From Anadara kagoshimensis (lineage: Eukaryota; Mollusca; Bivalvia; Arcoida; Arcidae): 64,000 bases of DNA. Below are positions 44,031 through 55,060 of this stretch, piece by piece. The DNA is taken from contig CM037869.1 of assembly GCA_021292105.1 (NCBI GenBank), forward strand, positions 7,066,204 through 7,130,203, read 5' to 3'. The translations under genes were made by a program, and so were the position numbers. Below the pieces are notes generated by a model. The model made no database searches. It saw nothing but the letters and a program-made list of their open reading frames with translations, and was not told where the DNA came from. Within the stretch, counting starts at the first letter, position 1. Each line of letters starts with the position of its first letter.

Positions 44031-44702
44031 ATGGATGCTTGGTGGCAGCAAGAAAGTCTGTTAAAATTTGAATCTCCAACTAGCATCTTTGTTGTGGCTC
44101 CAAGTAATTCTGGAAAAACTGTTTTAGTGAAAAAGATGTTAGAACAAGCTGATGGTGTGTTTAAATCACCACCAAAAAAGATTTATTTTTGTTACAGTGT
44201 TTGGCAAAACATTTACACTGAAATGGAGCAAGACATTTTAAACATACAATTCCACAAAGGTTTACCATCAATGGAAGAACTCACTGAATGGGGGAGTGAG
44301 GAAGGTCATAAAATCATTTGTTTTGATGATTTAATGACGGAGTTAGCAGATAAAGAGGAATTGGGACATATTTTCTGTGTGGGTTCTCATCACTATAATT
44401 TCACAGTAATACACATTTTACAAAACATGTTTCAAAAAGGCAAGTCCATGAGAACTGCTTCTCTAAATTGTCATTATTTCATTTTATTTCGCAATTTTCG
44501 AGATCAGCTACAGATACAAACCCTTGGAAAACAAATGTTTCCCGGCAATGTGAAATATTTCATGGATGCTTACCGTAAAGCTACCGAAAAACCATATACC
44601 AGTCTTCTAGTAGATTTAAACCCACACAGCAACAAATTGTATCAGTTGCGATCCAACTTCCTACCTGGACAGGACACAATAGTATACCAACCCCTAAAAT
44701 GA
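44031..44702 (+). CDS. A32/FtsK-HerA-type genome-packaging ATPase
   Basis: 223 residues. Walker A APSNSGKT (about 23-30), Walker B IICFDDLM (about 93-100), a sensor region with HILQNMFQKGK and DNA-packaging family block HYFILFRNFRDQLQIQTLGK. It powers DNA entry into the capsid. The length is typical for Polintons, intact. Stop overlaps the next start as ATGA. Confidence 0.88.
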   Translation: MDAWWQQESLLKFESPTSIFVVAPSNSGKTVLVKKMLEQADGVFKSPPKKIYFCYSVWQNIYTEMEQDILNIQFHKGLPSMEELTEWGSEEGHKIICFDDLMTELADKEELGHIFCVGSHHYNFTVIHILQNMFQKGKSMRTASLNCHYFILFRNFRDQLQIQTLGKQMFPGNVKYFMDAYRKATEKPYTSLLVDLNPHSNKLYQLRSNFLPGQDTIVYQPLK

Positions 44703-45007
44703 AGAGAAACATTCACAGAAGTTTCATTGAATTCCTAGCTTCAGCAACGTCACAACAGACTGGACATATATTGCAAATGACAACAAAAGGTCAGTTACAA
44801 ATGCTAACTGAAATTGTTTACAATGTGCTCAACGGTGTCTGCCACATTTCTACAAGAGATAAAAATATACTGAGCAAACACAAAAATGCCATTCGCAAGG
44901 TGGTGTCAAGAGGGATAACATTAAGTCAGCGAAGGAAGTATCTTGTTCCATTAAACTATAGTTCATTATTAAAGTTCCCATCTATAGTTCCCATATTTAA
45001 GATATGA
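44699..45007 (+). CDS. Conserved small Polinton protein, 102 aa
   Basis: Helical and basic. TTKGQLQMLTEIVYNVLNGV and KHKNAIRKVVSRGITLSQRRKYL resemble a small ORF commonly placed after the ATPase in animal Polintons, function unknown. ATGA overlaps on both sides. Confidence 0.5.
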   Translation: MKRNIHRSFIEFLASATSQQTGHILQMTTKGQLQMLTEIVYNVLNGVCHISTRDKNILSKHKNAIRKVVSRGITLSQRRKYLVPLNYSSLLKFPSIVPIFKI

Positions 45008-45402
45008 GTCGGGAGTTAATTCTGATACCGAAAGTGAAGTGGGAACAGATGATGAAACAAATTGATAACAAAGAGGATACACCGTCAGAATCAAAACAAA
45101 CTAAATCCTATACGGACGAGAAGTATAATGAAGACAAAAGTCAACAAGACAAAACCAATAATTTAGAAAACAATTGTGAGGTGACAAGAAAAAGTACCAA
45201 AACACATGAGAAAACAACACAAGACATGGATATAGATGAAAATGAAAAGAAAAATTTTAATGTGAATGAAAGCAAAGCTGATAATATGCAAACAGGAAAA
45301 GGACAGTCGTATGTGCAGATGAAACCAAAAACATTTCTGAAATTAAAGGACAAACATAAAATGACATATAAAAGAAAAAAATGGTTATCATTTCCATTGT
45401 AA
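45004..45402 (+). CDS. Hydrophilic Polinton protein, 132 aa
   Basis: Starts MSRELILIPKVKWEQMMKQI, then a long disordered K/E/N/T-rich middle and a basic end (FLKLKDKHKMTYKRKKWL). No domain recognised. Last gene of the ATPase cluster. Confidence 0.45.
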   Translation: MSRELILIPKVKWEQMMKQIDNKEDTPSESKQTKSYTDEKYNEDKSQQDKTNNLENNCEVTRKSTKTHEKTTQDMDIDENEKKNFNVNESKADNMQTGKGQSYVQMKPKTFLKLKDKHKMTYKRKKWLSFPL

Positions 45403-45831
45403 TTACTAATTATACCAGTATTAAGTTTAAATTTGTATTTATATGATTTGAGAATTTGCTAATGTAATTTTTGTAAATAAATTTATGAAAAATTATGTTG
45501 TTTTGGTTTAATTTGATATGTATGAACATAAATTAATAACACAGAACTCACATATTTAGAAGTGTTATGGATAACCTGTGGAATAATACACATTTTAAGA
45601 ATGGAATGTGAATATCACATACCTGACATATTTACATGACTTAAGAATGGAATGTAGATCTTGCATACCTGACATATTTACATGACTTAAGAATGGAATG
45701 TAGATCTTGCATACCTGACATATTTACATAACTTAAGAATGGAATGTGAATATCACATACCTCACAGTTTCGTAACTTATAAATAAAAGTTTACAACACA
45801 ATTTATTTGATTCCATGAGTGTACTTTCATC
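45403..45831 (+). promoter_or_regulatory. Polymerase promoter region with four 46-bp tandem repeats
   Basis: From 45,595 to about 45,768 the unit TTAAGAATGGAATGT...CATACCTGACATATTTACATGAC repeats four times at exactly 46-base spacing. Two variants, GTGAATATCACAT and GTAGATCTTGCAT, are arranged A-B-B-A. A TATAAATAAA box follows at 45,779, about 53 bases before the polymerase ATG. Probably an upstream activating array. Confidence 0.65.
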
Positions 45832-48800
45832 ATGGCAGATAGGTTTGTTGACCATCTGAGAGAGGAATATCCAAATGGAAACCTTAAATTAGAAAATGAA
45901 CTCCGACGTCTGAAATCAGCCTTGGACATTTATGATAGTGAAAATGAACAAAAACCAATTCATGAAAATATGGAAATTGACCAAATTGAAGCAGACCCTT
46001 TCAGTGAATGTGATGAAGAAATGCTCTGTGAGGTAGCTGCTAAGACTGAAGCTGAATATTTCAAGGGAAAAAAGTCTAAAAATAGTGGATTTAAATGTAT
46101 GCTTTGTCAAAAAATATACAAGTCAAAGAAACAACAGCATCGCCATATGAAAACACATTGCTTGTCTTACACTTGTTCATCTTGTAATAAGACTTATGCA
46201 AAAAAGTGTTCATTGAAAACTCACCAAAAGCAGTGTAAAGCTTCAAATAATACTTCCGATGGTGAAAATTCAAGAAACTTAATTTGTAAGCATTGTAAAT
46301 TACCTTTCATGGATTATACATCCTTATTTGATCATGTGGTGGAAAATCATCCAATTCAATCAGGTGGAAACATCTCCAAGAAACCAACACATGAAAAGAC
46401 AAAAACATCTGTCACAGAACCTTCTGCTATAAATGAAGAAACAAATACATCAACCAATCAAGATTACAAGGATATAAAACAAAATAAAACTTCTTCTACA
46501 TCAGCTTTAAACAATAATGCAGAAATAATAAGTATTTACCCAAATGATACACAAAAGTATGACTTGTTGAGATTTTATGCAGATTTAAAGCCAGATATCT
46601 TGTTTATGTTAAGACAAAAACGCCAAAAATTTCGTCAAATAAAGTGGTACTTTAATACAAGAATAAGAATGGTGCGTGACTTAGAAGATGGAACACAAAA
46701 TCGCATCACAACTCATTTTCGGAGTAAAACATACATTTCATTGGAATCGGACAATAATGAACATAACATAAATGAAGCTATGCAAAAAATGAATGCTAGT
46801 ATGGAAGAATTTATTCATAAGGGATCAAACTGGATCATGGATAGGGTAGAGCACATAGAAATATGTATTTTACCATACTCACCATTACATGGATCTAGCT
46901 ACATGGAATTGCCCTACAGAATTAAAAATGCCAAAGGTGTTATCAACATCAAAAACAACGACCAGAAGTGTTTCTTATGGAGTATTTTGGCTGCTATACA
47001 CCCTGCAAAAAATCATCAAGAAGAAATTTATCATTATAGACAATATGAAAATGAACTGAACATGAACAATATTGATTATCCAGTACCATTATCAAAAATG
47101 GACTTGTTTGAGAAATTAAATCCTATGATTTCACTCAATGTGTTTGGTTATGAAGATAATGAAGTTTTTCCTTTGTATTTATCAAAAAACGGTGATGGTA
47201 TCTATGAAATAGATCTACTTTATTTGAGTGCTGACAGTAAATCCCATTACTGCTATATCAAAAACTTAAATCGATTTCTTAGTGTGACAAAACCAACTGT
47301 AAATAAACAAAGATATTTTTGTCGTCGCTGTCTGCATGGATTTACAAGACAGGATTTGCTCAAGGAACATTATTTGTATTGTAAAAAATTTGATTTTCAA
47401 AAACTGAAATTTCCAGAAGAAGGAAAAAATGATTTGTTAAAATTCAGTGATTACCATAAGCAAATCAGAGTGCCTTTTGTCATTTATGCAGATTTTGAAG
47501 CTTTGGCTACCAAGTATGACTCTTGCTTGCCTAATCCAAATAAATCTTCTACTACACATCAAACCATCTTTGATCCATGTGGTTATGCATATCAAGTTGT
47601 TTGTGCAAATGATAAATATTCAAAGCCACCAGTTGTCTACAGAGGATTAAATGCTGCAACACATTTTATAGATCAAATTATGGAGGAGGAAATTTATATC
47701 AAAGAGAAACTTTCAAATCCAGAGCCTTTGATAATGAATAATGAAACCGAATTTCATTTTCAAAATGCTAAAAACTGTCACATTTGTGGAAAAGTGTTTA
47801 CTGCAGATGATATTAAAGTTCGAGATCATGTTCATATAGGGTTGAATGATGATATAAATTCACCTCTATATTCAAATTATAGAGGTGCAGCTTGTCAGGC
47901 ATGCAATTTAAATTTGAAAGAGCCAAATTTTATTCCTGTTATTTTTCACAACTTGGTTGGATTTGATTCTCATCCTTTGGTTTTGGCTTTGTCCAAATAC
48001 AAAGAGAAAAAATTGAACTGTATCGCCAAAAACATGGAAAATTATATATCATTTTCACTTGGAGATTTGCGTTTTATTGATTCTTATCAGTTTATGAGCA
48101 GTTCTTTGGAATCCTTGATTTCAAATTTGTCCAAAGATGGACTTGAAAACTTTCAACAATTTCGTAAATTTTTTACCAATGATGAAGCAAGACTTTTATT
48201 ACGGAAAAATGTTTATTGTTATGATTACATTGACAGTTTTGAAAAATTCAATGAAACTCATCTACCACCCAGAGAAGGTTTCTACAATAAACTTAGAGGT
48301 GAACCTATATCAGATGAAGATTATCAACAAGCTTGTGATGTTTGGAACACTTTCAATATGAAAACACTAGGTGATTTTCATGATCTTTATGTTCTAACTG
48401 ATACTTTATTATTAGCAGATGTATTTGAAAAATTCAGAACTATGACACTGTCTTATTACTCGCTAGATGCATGTTGGTTTCTGACAGCGCCCGGTCTGAG
48501 TTTTTCAGCTGCCATGAAGAAAAGTAATGTGACACTGGAACTGTTAACTGATCCTCTCATGTACAACTTTTTTGAATCATCAATGAGAGGAGGAATAAGT
48601 GTTATTAGTAAAAAGTATGCAAAAGCAAATAACCCTTACATACCAGAATCCTACAACTCTGAACAACCAACATCATATCTTATGTATTATGATGCTACGT
48701 CATTGTATTCAAGTGTCATGGGAACACAAAAATTACCAACAGGATTGTTTAGGTGGCTGAATCATCAAGAAATGGACAGTTTTGATGTTAAAAACATACC

Positions 48801-51161
48801 TAAAGATGGAGACAAAGGATACTTTTTAGAAGTGGATTTGATGTATCCAGAATATCTTCATGATGCTCATAATTCTTATCCATTAGCACCAACTCACAAG
48901 ATTGTTAGTGATGATGAGTTATCTCCTTACAGTGACAAGTTATGGAAACAGTTATTTGGTAAACAAAGAAGAGTAAAAACATCTAAACTGATTCCAACAC
49001 TACAAGATAAACCAAATTATATTTGTCACTATAGAAATTTACAGCTTTATTTAGAACTTGGATTGAAAATTAAAAAAATCCACAAAATATTGGAATTTCA
49101 CCAAAGTGCATGGTTGAAAGAATACATCGACTTTAATATTGAAAAAAGAAAAGAGGCCAAAAACGATTTTGAGAAAGATTTTTTCAAGCTCATGTGCAAT
49201 TCGTAAGTACAATGTCATACATTTATTTTTGAAAAGCTATTACTTGTTTTCAATAGACTCAGAATTTATGAATTAAATACACAGCATAGCTTAAAATATT
49301 AGTCAAACAACTTAGTGTTTAACTTAACCATCTTACCAGGTTAATACATTGCTGAAAACTCGTACAATACTCTCATTTCGTTGTCATTTCCATTATCTTT
49401 GACTTTGCAATAACGGCTGCATTCGTCCTTCTTTCTATCCGGAAGTTGTGGAAAAGTTGTATTGGAAACGAAATAACCCGGAATGAAGGAAATCCCTCCA
49501 ATTTTAGAGCACCGCTTGTATGTTACACCTCACTGTTGCGATATTCGACAGCATGTATTTACAAAAACTTATACAATTTTATTTTTCAGTGTTTTTGGTC
49601 GAACCATGATGAATTTGAGGAACAGGGTTAATATCAAACTAGTCAATAATGAAAGAGCACTAAAAAAACTGGTAGCCAAGCCCTCCTTTGAGCGATTCCA
49701 GATTTTCACTGAAGATATGGTTGGCGTGGAAAATAAAATGACGACGTTATTTATGAATCAACCAATATATGCAGGTAATTAAATTATGTTCATTGCTAGA
49801 AAAATTTATTTTGCAGGTTATATGGAGGCTGTTTAACCAACTAAAGATAAAATGAGACCGGGATTCGAATCCGAAATTATTTTTGCACTAAGTGTCTTAC
49901 AAACTGACACAAGTATTATACAGAGAAATTTTCTTATTCATATTCTATGCAATATTTTCAGTCTTTGTAAAATTTTACTGGAACGTTAGATCATCCAGTT
50001 AGCACGTTAGTAGCTTTACAATTCAATTTACATTTCAGGTGCCTCAATTTTGGAATTGTCAAAAGTCAACATGTACGAATTCCATTACAAAGTGATGCAA
50101 CCAAAATATGGATGGCAGAACATTAACGTTCTTTTCACAGATACGGATTCTCTCGCATACGAAATTTTTACGGAGGATGTGTATAAGGACATGATGACAG
50201 ATGGACATTTATTTGATTTTTCGAATTATCCAAGAGATCACATGCTGTATGATGCAACTAACAAGAAAAAATTATGTACATTTAAAGACGAATGTGAAGG
50301 TATGTATTAAGATAACAACTTAGAATTGGGTTAATACTAAAACTTTATTCATTTGTAAAATGTTACAATCAGATGTAAATATCTTCATAAGTTCGACATT
50401 AATATTTAACAAACAATCATATCCTTTATATAAACTCCGCATAATTAAAATATCAAAACGCAAAAATGTCCACGAATAATTTGAAAATTGTGCAATTTAG
50501 AATTGAAGTTGAAACAGTTGGAACTAAATTTATGTGAATTTTTATTTGAATTACATCTGTCATTTTTAAAAGTAAAAGTTAAAAAAAAATAGTGTGACAT
50601 TTTTGTGTTTTCTTCAAAATACATAAAAGTATATAAATTCCAATATATGTATTGTATATAAATTCCAATATATGTATTGTATATAATCAAAATGTTAAAA
50701 TGTATATAATATATAATTACATAATTATGAAATCATGTTTTGATTTGACAAAATGTTGGACAATAATATGTCCTTCGGATAGATTCCTATATTATAATCA
50801 GAAAAACAATATTTTCAAAATGACAAAACTTTTATGTATTTTAGGAAATCCTATCAAAGAATTTCTTGGCCTTCGGAGCAAGATGTACTCCTTAGTGTTT
50901 GCCGGAAATAAACAGAAAAATACAGCAAAAGGAATATCTAAATCAGTGATTAAAAAATCTTTGAGACATGCCAAATATCGCGAATGTTTATTTCGCAAAA
51001 AAGTGAAAAAAAGTGTAATGAATTTAATTCGGTGTAAAAATCACAAGCTTTACATGGACTGTATTGTGAAGACTGGATTATGTGCTTTTGATGACAAGCG
51101 TTATGTGAAAAACAATAAAATAGAAACAATGGCTTTCGGGCACTTTAGAATAAAAAATTAA
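45832..51161 (+). CDS. Protein-primed DNA polymerase B, four exons
   Basis: Exons 45,832-49,202, 49,590-49,774, 50,039-50,299 and 50,845-51,161 (1377 residues). All three introns are GT-AG and keep phase (TC|T, G|GT, G|GA). The N-terminus has three C2H2-type fingers (about residues 85-175) and another at about 497. The exonuclease has YADFEAL (about 553), HNLVGFDSH (about 706) and TDTLLLADVF (about 858). A zinc-bound HNH-like insert (CHICGKVF...VRDHVH...RGAACQACN) sits at about 650-690. Polymerase motifs are A DATSLYSS (about 955), B CNSVFGRTMM (across intron 1) and C TDTDSLAYE (about 1219). It replicates the Polinton DNA. Unspliced, it would look like four broken ORFs. Confidence 0.9.
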
Positions 51162-51166
51162 AGATT

Positions 51167-51202
<36 letters not shown>

Positions 51203-51468
51203 TTCTGTCTATTTGTAAATTTCTTATCTTCTCTATCTTTCAATCTTTCTCCTATTCGGAGACAATAAAAATAAGGAGACTTTTATCATTTATATCGAGA
51301 GTTGTCTTTTGTTTGAGATATAAACCATATACAATGTGCCAGTCGACATTTGTCATCTTATATATTTGAGAGATATCAGTTAACATTTATCTCGAAATCT
51401 CCAATAAAGTTCTATTATCAGTCACCATCATACTACAAAATGCACTACCAGTTAAACATAAAAACTGT
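51162..51468. other. TA microsatellite and terminator region
   Basis: About 16 TA repeats at 51,168-51,200. AATAAA at about 51,264 can end the polymerase transcript. Confidence 0.5.
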
Positions 51469-52256
51469 TTAATATGGTACAAGAAATTCTGACATAAAGT
51501 TATACTCCTCTGACAACTTTGACTTCTTACAATTCTCCACTGGTTCCGATTTAACGGGACGTCTAAGGGTAGAAGACACAGAGCTACATGATGCAGAACT
51601 ACATGTAGATGGTGTAGAGCTAGATGGTTGATATGGTGGAGGTGGTGTTTCCATTGCATTGACTGACTGAGAGGGATTTTCATAAAAACTGCAAAATTCT
51701 TCCCTTTTATCCAATCTCTAAAATAAACGTAGGAAAGCGTACGTTTTATATTCAAATGGTTTAGACAAACGTAAATGACTGCTAGCAAAAATTTCACGAT
51801 TAACGACAAAGCAAAATTTATTTGAACCTTATAATTATTTTTTAAAAATGTTTACGGTTCTTTTATGGAGTATGATATTTGCGCAATGTATTTCAAAGGA
51901 TAAGGATTTTCTCACAATTGTATATGATCAAACTTAATTCCTGTTTTTCATTTTAAATGTCTTATATAATATTTACGATTTAGGAAGAAACTGGTTTGAT
52001 TTACCTCATTTATTCTTTCCATCCCCATTTCCAGAGTAGGTCTTAAAGCTATCAATTCGTCAAGTTCATCAAGGCCTAAGCCAATCCTCGCCGTGCTTCT
52101 CTTCCCATTTATTGTTGAATTGTCATAAATATTTACAAAAAAGTTATTTTTACCCTTTACTAAAACCCATGCTTTGTTCCGTCCGAAGTTACTTCTCATT
52201 TCAATTTTTTTTCCATCACTTTTTTCAATAAGAATTGGAAGTTGAGCTTGAGCCAT
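51469..52256 (-). CDS. Polinton cargo gene, two exons, PPPPY motif
   Basis: Minus strand: exon 1 is 52,256-52,005 (start MAQAQLPILIEK; donor AATGAG|GTAAAT) and exon 2 is 51,717-51,469 (acceptor TTTATTTTAG), phase 0, 166 residues. The first 75 residues (AWVLVKGKNNFFVNIYDNST, RIGLGLDELDELI) have the strand-strand-helix layout of PC4-like single-strand DNA-binding coactivators, a weak resemblance. Residues about 105-135 are Ser/Pro/Thr-rich with PPPPY, a motif that binds WW domains and acts as a late-budding signal in enveloped viruses. Function unknown. Confidence 0.65.
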
Positions 52257-53076
52257 AGTGAATCGTGAGAATTTATAGAATAGCAAAAATCTAACTTGAT
52301 CAATTAGAGAGCACAATATGCAGACTGATAGCAAAAATCTAACGTGTTAAGCCTGTATTAGATTTACTGACCAATAAAATTGAAGGATTTTGGCGCTTTT
52401 TCTACCATAGAGAAAGCACGTGGTTTTAAGAGTGTTCTTAGTCATTCCCACGTAAATGAGGATGGCTAAGTTGTTGTCAATCAAATTTAAGAACGTGTTA
52501 GGTATTAATTTGTGAATTTATCTGCTATTATGGCCTTGAACGTTTACATTACGCATTATCTACGATTATGGCCTTGAACGTTTACATTACGCATTATCTA
52601 CGATTATATCTACGATTATGACTTTGAACGTTTACATTACTATGGCCCTGAACATGAAAACAATATTGCAAAAGATGAATATGAAATTTCTAAATATGTT
52701 GCACATAGTATGCTTGCATTTAATCTTTTAAACTTTTGTTTTTAAATTTGTCAATAAAAAAAAACCAATGACACACCACCTTACACCTTTTTGTTGACGC
52801 TGACCTAGCTAACCTTACAATTAAATATTTTTTTTTTTAAAATGAACAGGTAAATAACTTAAAACCAGAAGTCCATTAACTATAATGGACTTCTTTTAGG
52901 TAATATTTATATATATTTATATATATATATTTATATATATCCTATATCTTTTTAATCACACACACACACCCACACACGCTCTCTCTCTCTCCTCTCTCTT
53001 TTAACCCGAATCACTCATAACTGAGCACTGGTTCCCTCCCTTTGATAAAGTTGACCTTTGTACTTTCTGAGTGTGC
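52257..53076. promoter_or_regulatory. Divergent intergenic region with tandem repeats
   Basis: Lies between the starts of the minus-strand gene and the plus-strand membrane gene. CCTTGAACGTTTACATTACG with CATTATCTACGATTATGG repeats in tandem (about 52,530-52,640, three copies, about 39-base unit). A TATA-rich tract (52,908-52,940) and CA/CT repeats (52,961-52,998) precede the membrane gene. Confidence 0.5.
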
Positions 53077-53458
53077 ATGATGGCGGCAATCGTTGTTTTG
53101 ATTTTAATGCTCAGTTTGTTACAGGTCACTTGTAACAAACTGGACTTACACACTTGTAAAGAGGAATTCCATGTCATAAGATTGTTTTGTCGTTTCAACG
53201 GAGGTGGACTTCATGATTTCAAAGGAAATGGGAGATGGGAAAATGTCACGTCTTTGTTTCTCGATCGTTTAAATGAAAGTAGTGTGATGATGGCAGAGGG
53301 AAAAGCATTAGCAACAATTGCGATAGAGACCGGGACTGTTGATCTTTGTGGTAGAGTTATTTGCAAACCTGAAGTAAGAGTAACGATCGGAGGGAAGCTT
53401 TGTGTAAGATTTTTTACGAGTCTTCAAATGGACTATTCCAGTAATACTCTGAAAGCTA

Positions 53459-53499
<41 letters not shown>

Positions 53500-55060
53500 A
53501 AAAGTTAAAATTTTGAAATTCATCCAAAACTAAGGTATGCTGCCTCGTGCAATGTATTTTCTTAGCTGGATTGGTAAAATATATTTTTAGTCCTTTGGAC
53601 AATTTTTTTTAATCTGCTTAAAAAAATTAGGTTTCTACATTTTTGGTCTGAGCACTACTGACGAGGAATTGTATTCCGAAACGGTCGAATTAAAACGGGT
53701 ATAAATAAAATACATGTATTTATAAGCATTAATCATGAAACTATCAGTATGTTTTGACTATATAGTAAGTCATTTTCTACACACTACTAATTATTATTTT
53801 GATTATTTTATAGTCTACACGTCAATCGATTATACCAGATAATCAAAACACCAAACAACAGAACCCTAACAATAAGAAGACAACTTTGAATCAACTAACC
53901 ACAGAAAGAAATATTTATAGATCTACTACTAAATCATTTGGTATCTCCCTTGCTACTTTCTTGAATTGGACAGCTAATGATAACGATACTACAACTACAG
54001 TTACAAGAAAAACATATGAGGTATTATAACATTCAAGTTATGCATCATGTTACATTCAGTATGCTAATTGAGATTAGTGAATGTAAAATACCGGCGTACA
54101 AATTTTGCTTACACCATTATAGCAATCTCCAACAATAAATGTTATATACACCACTTGATTAAGATTTTTAATCACATTAAAATGTTTCTCCACACGTGTG
54201 TGTACAGGTTTAAAAATATTCAACATTCTGTTGTTACTCATATTGCATTTGAATATCCCGAGTTTGGTGGGGGTGTGCAGGGTGAATGTGGTTCTTCAGC
54301 AACTTCACTTTCTTCATGACCACTTTCATCCTGGAAGTTATCATCCGAGTCATCATCTGATTCTTCATATGACTGGTATTGGAAGTTTCTTTTCTGAAGT
54401 TCCATCCTATAAAGAAGTTTATTTATTTATTTATTCATGTTTTTTTTATTGTTCCCAGAAACTAAAAAAAAAGGGGGGGGGGTAAGTCAGATGCCAAATT
54501 ATTTATTTATTTAGCATTTGCACTCGAGTCATAAGGAACAAACATTGATACAAGTGTGAAACAATTGTTAAAAAGAAATAATACAAAATGTAATACAACT
54601 GCGTCCAATACGAAAATCACATAATCGGTGATATCTAAAGTTAAAATATTTTTGAGTATGAGCAAAGATTTTAATTTTATGAATGTCTATTGTTTTTTCA
54701 GACTTCAATGGAGTCATGGTTTAAGTGGATTTATCCAGTACTAATTGTGATTGCAGGTAAGAAAACTAACATAATTGCTTACTTCAGTAAAGATTATATT
54801 GTGAAATATGTAATGGTTAAATAAGGAAGTTATTATAAGTAAATAAGAAAGTTGTTATAAGTATTACAGTTGTATCATGAAGTTTTCCTAATTTATATCG
54901 ACTAAAGCGAATAACAGTTTGATTCTCTCTTTCAGTGTTTCTAATCATCCTAGCCGTTTTTTACATCTACAAGTGTAGAAAGGGGAGAAAAACTACTTCC
55001 TTAACACGAGCCATCCAGCTGAGTGAAATTTCCATTCAACCACATCTTCATAGTTCTTAA
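53077..55060 (+). CDS. Type I membrane glycoprotein, four exons (isoform a)
   Basis: Exons 53,077-53,403, 53,814-54,020, 54,702-54,756 and 54,936-55,060; all GT-AG, phases 0, 0 and 1, 237 residues. A signal peptide (MMAAIVVLILMLSLL) is followed by an ectodomain with six cysteines after the signal region, N-glycosylation sites (NVT, NES) and a Ser/Thr/Asn-rich stalk (exon 2). A membrane helix spans the exon 3/4 junction (WIYPVLIVIA + VFLIILAVFYIY) and is followed by a basic tail (KCRKGRKT). Topology suits a surface receptor-like or envelope-like protein. No fusion peptide or known family recognised. Two further last exons follow. Confidence 0.75.
53112..53142 (+). repeat. Perfect 12-bp hairpin in the signal-peptide codons
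   Basis: CAGTTTGTTACA, a 7-base loop, TGTAACAAACTG, inside exon 1 just after the hydrophobic core. Confidence 0.7.
53534..53705 (+). repeat. Hammerhead-type repeat, copy C, in intron 1 of the membrane gene
   Basis: Plus-strand, diverged copy of the 1.9/12.2 kb repeat. Stem I 5' strand AGCACTA, core CTGACGA, stem II GGAATTGTATTCC and GAAA are intact (53,651-53,681), but the 3' strand of stem I and part of stem III are deleted, so self-cleavage is not expected. A run of about 33 T's lies just upstream (53,463-53,495). Confidence 0.7.

Noticed and set aside
49838-49885. tRNA gene in polymerase intron 2 (GACCGGGATTCGAATCC)
   Set aside because: Only a T-arm-like sequence; no acceptor or anticodon stem could be formed.
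45832-51161. DNA polymerase as four broken pseudogene pieces
   Set aside because: Each break is a GT-AG intron with matching phase; the motifs continue across junctions.
53084-53508. A 145-residue protein ending in polyphenylalanine
   Set aside because: The Phe run is a poly-T tract in an intron; a donor at 53,404 and matching acceptor at 53,814 give a sensible protein.
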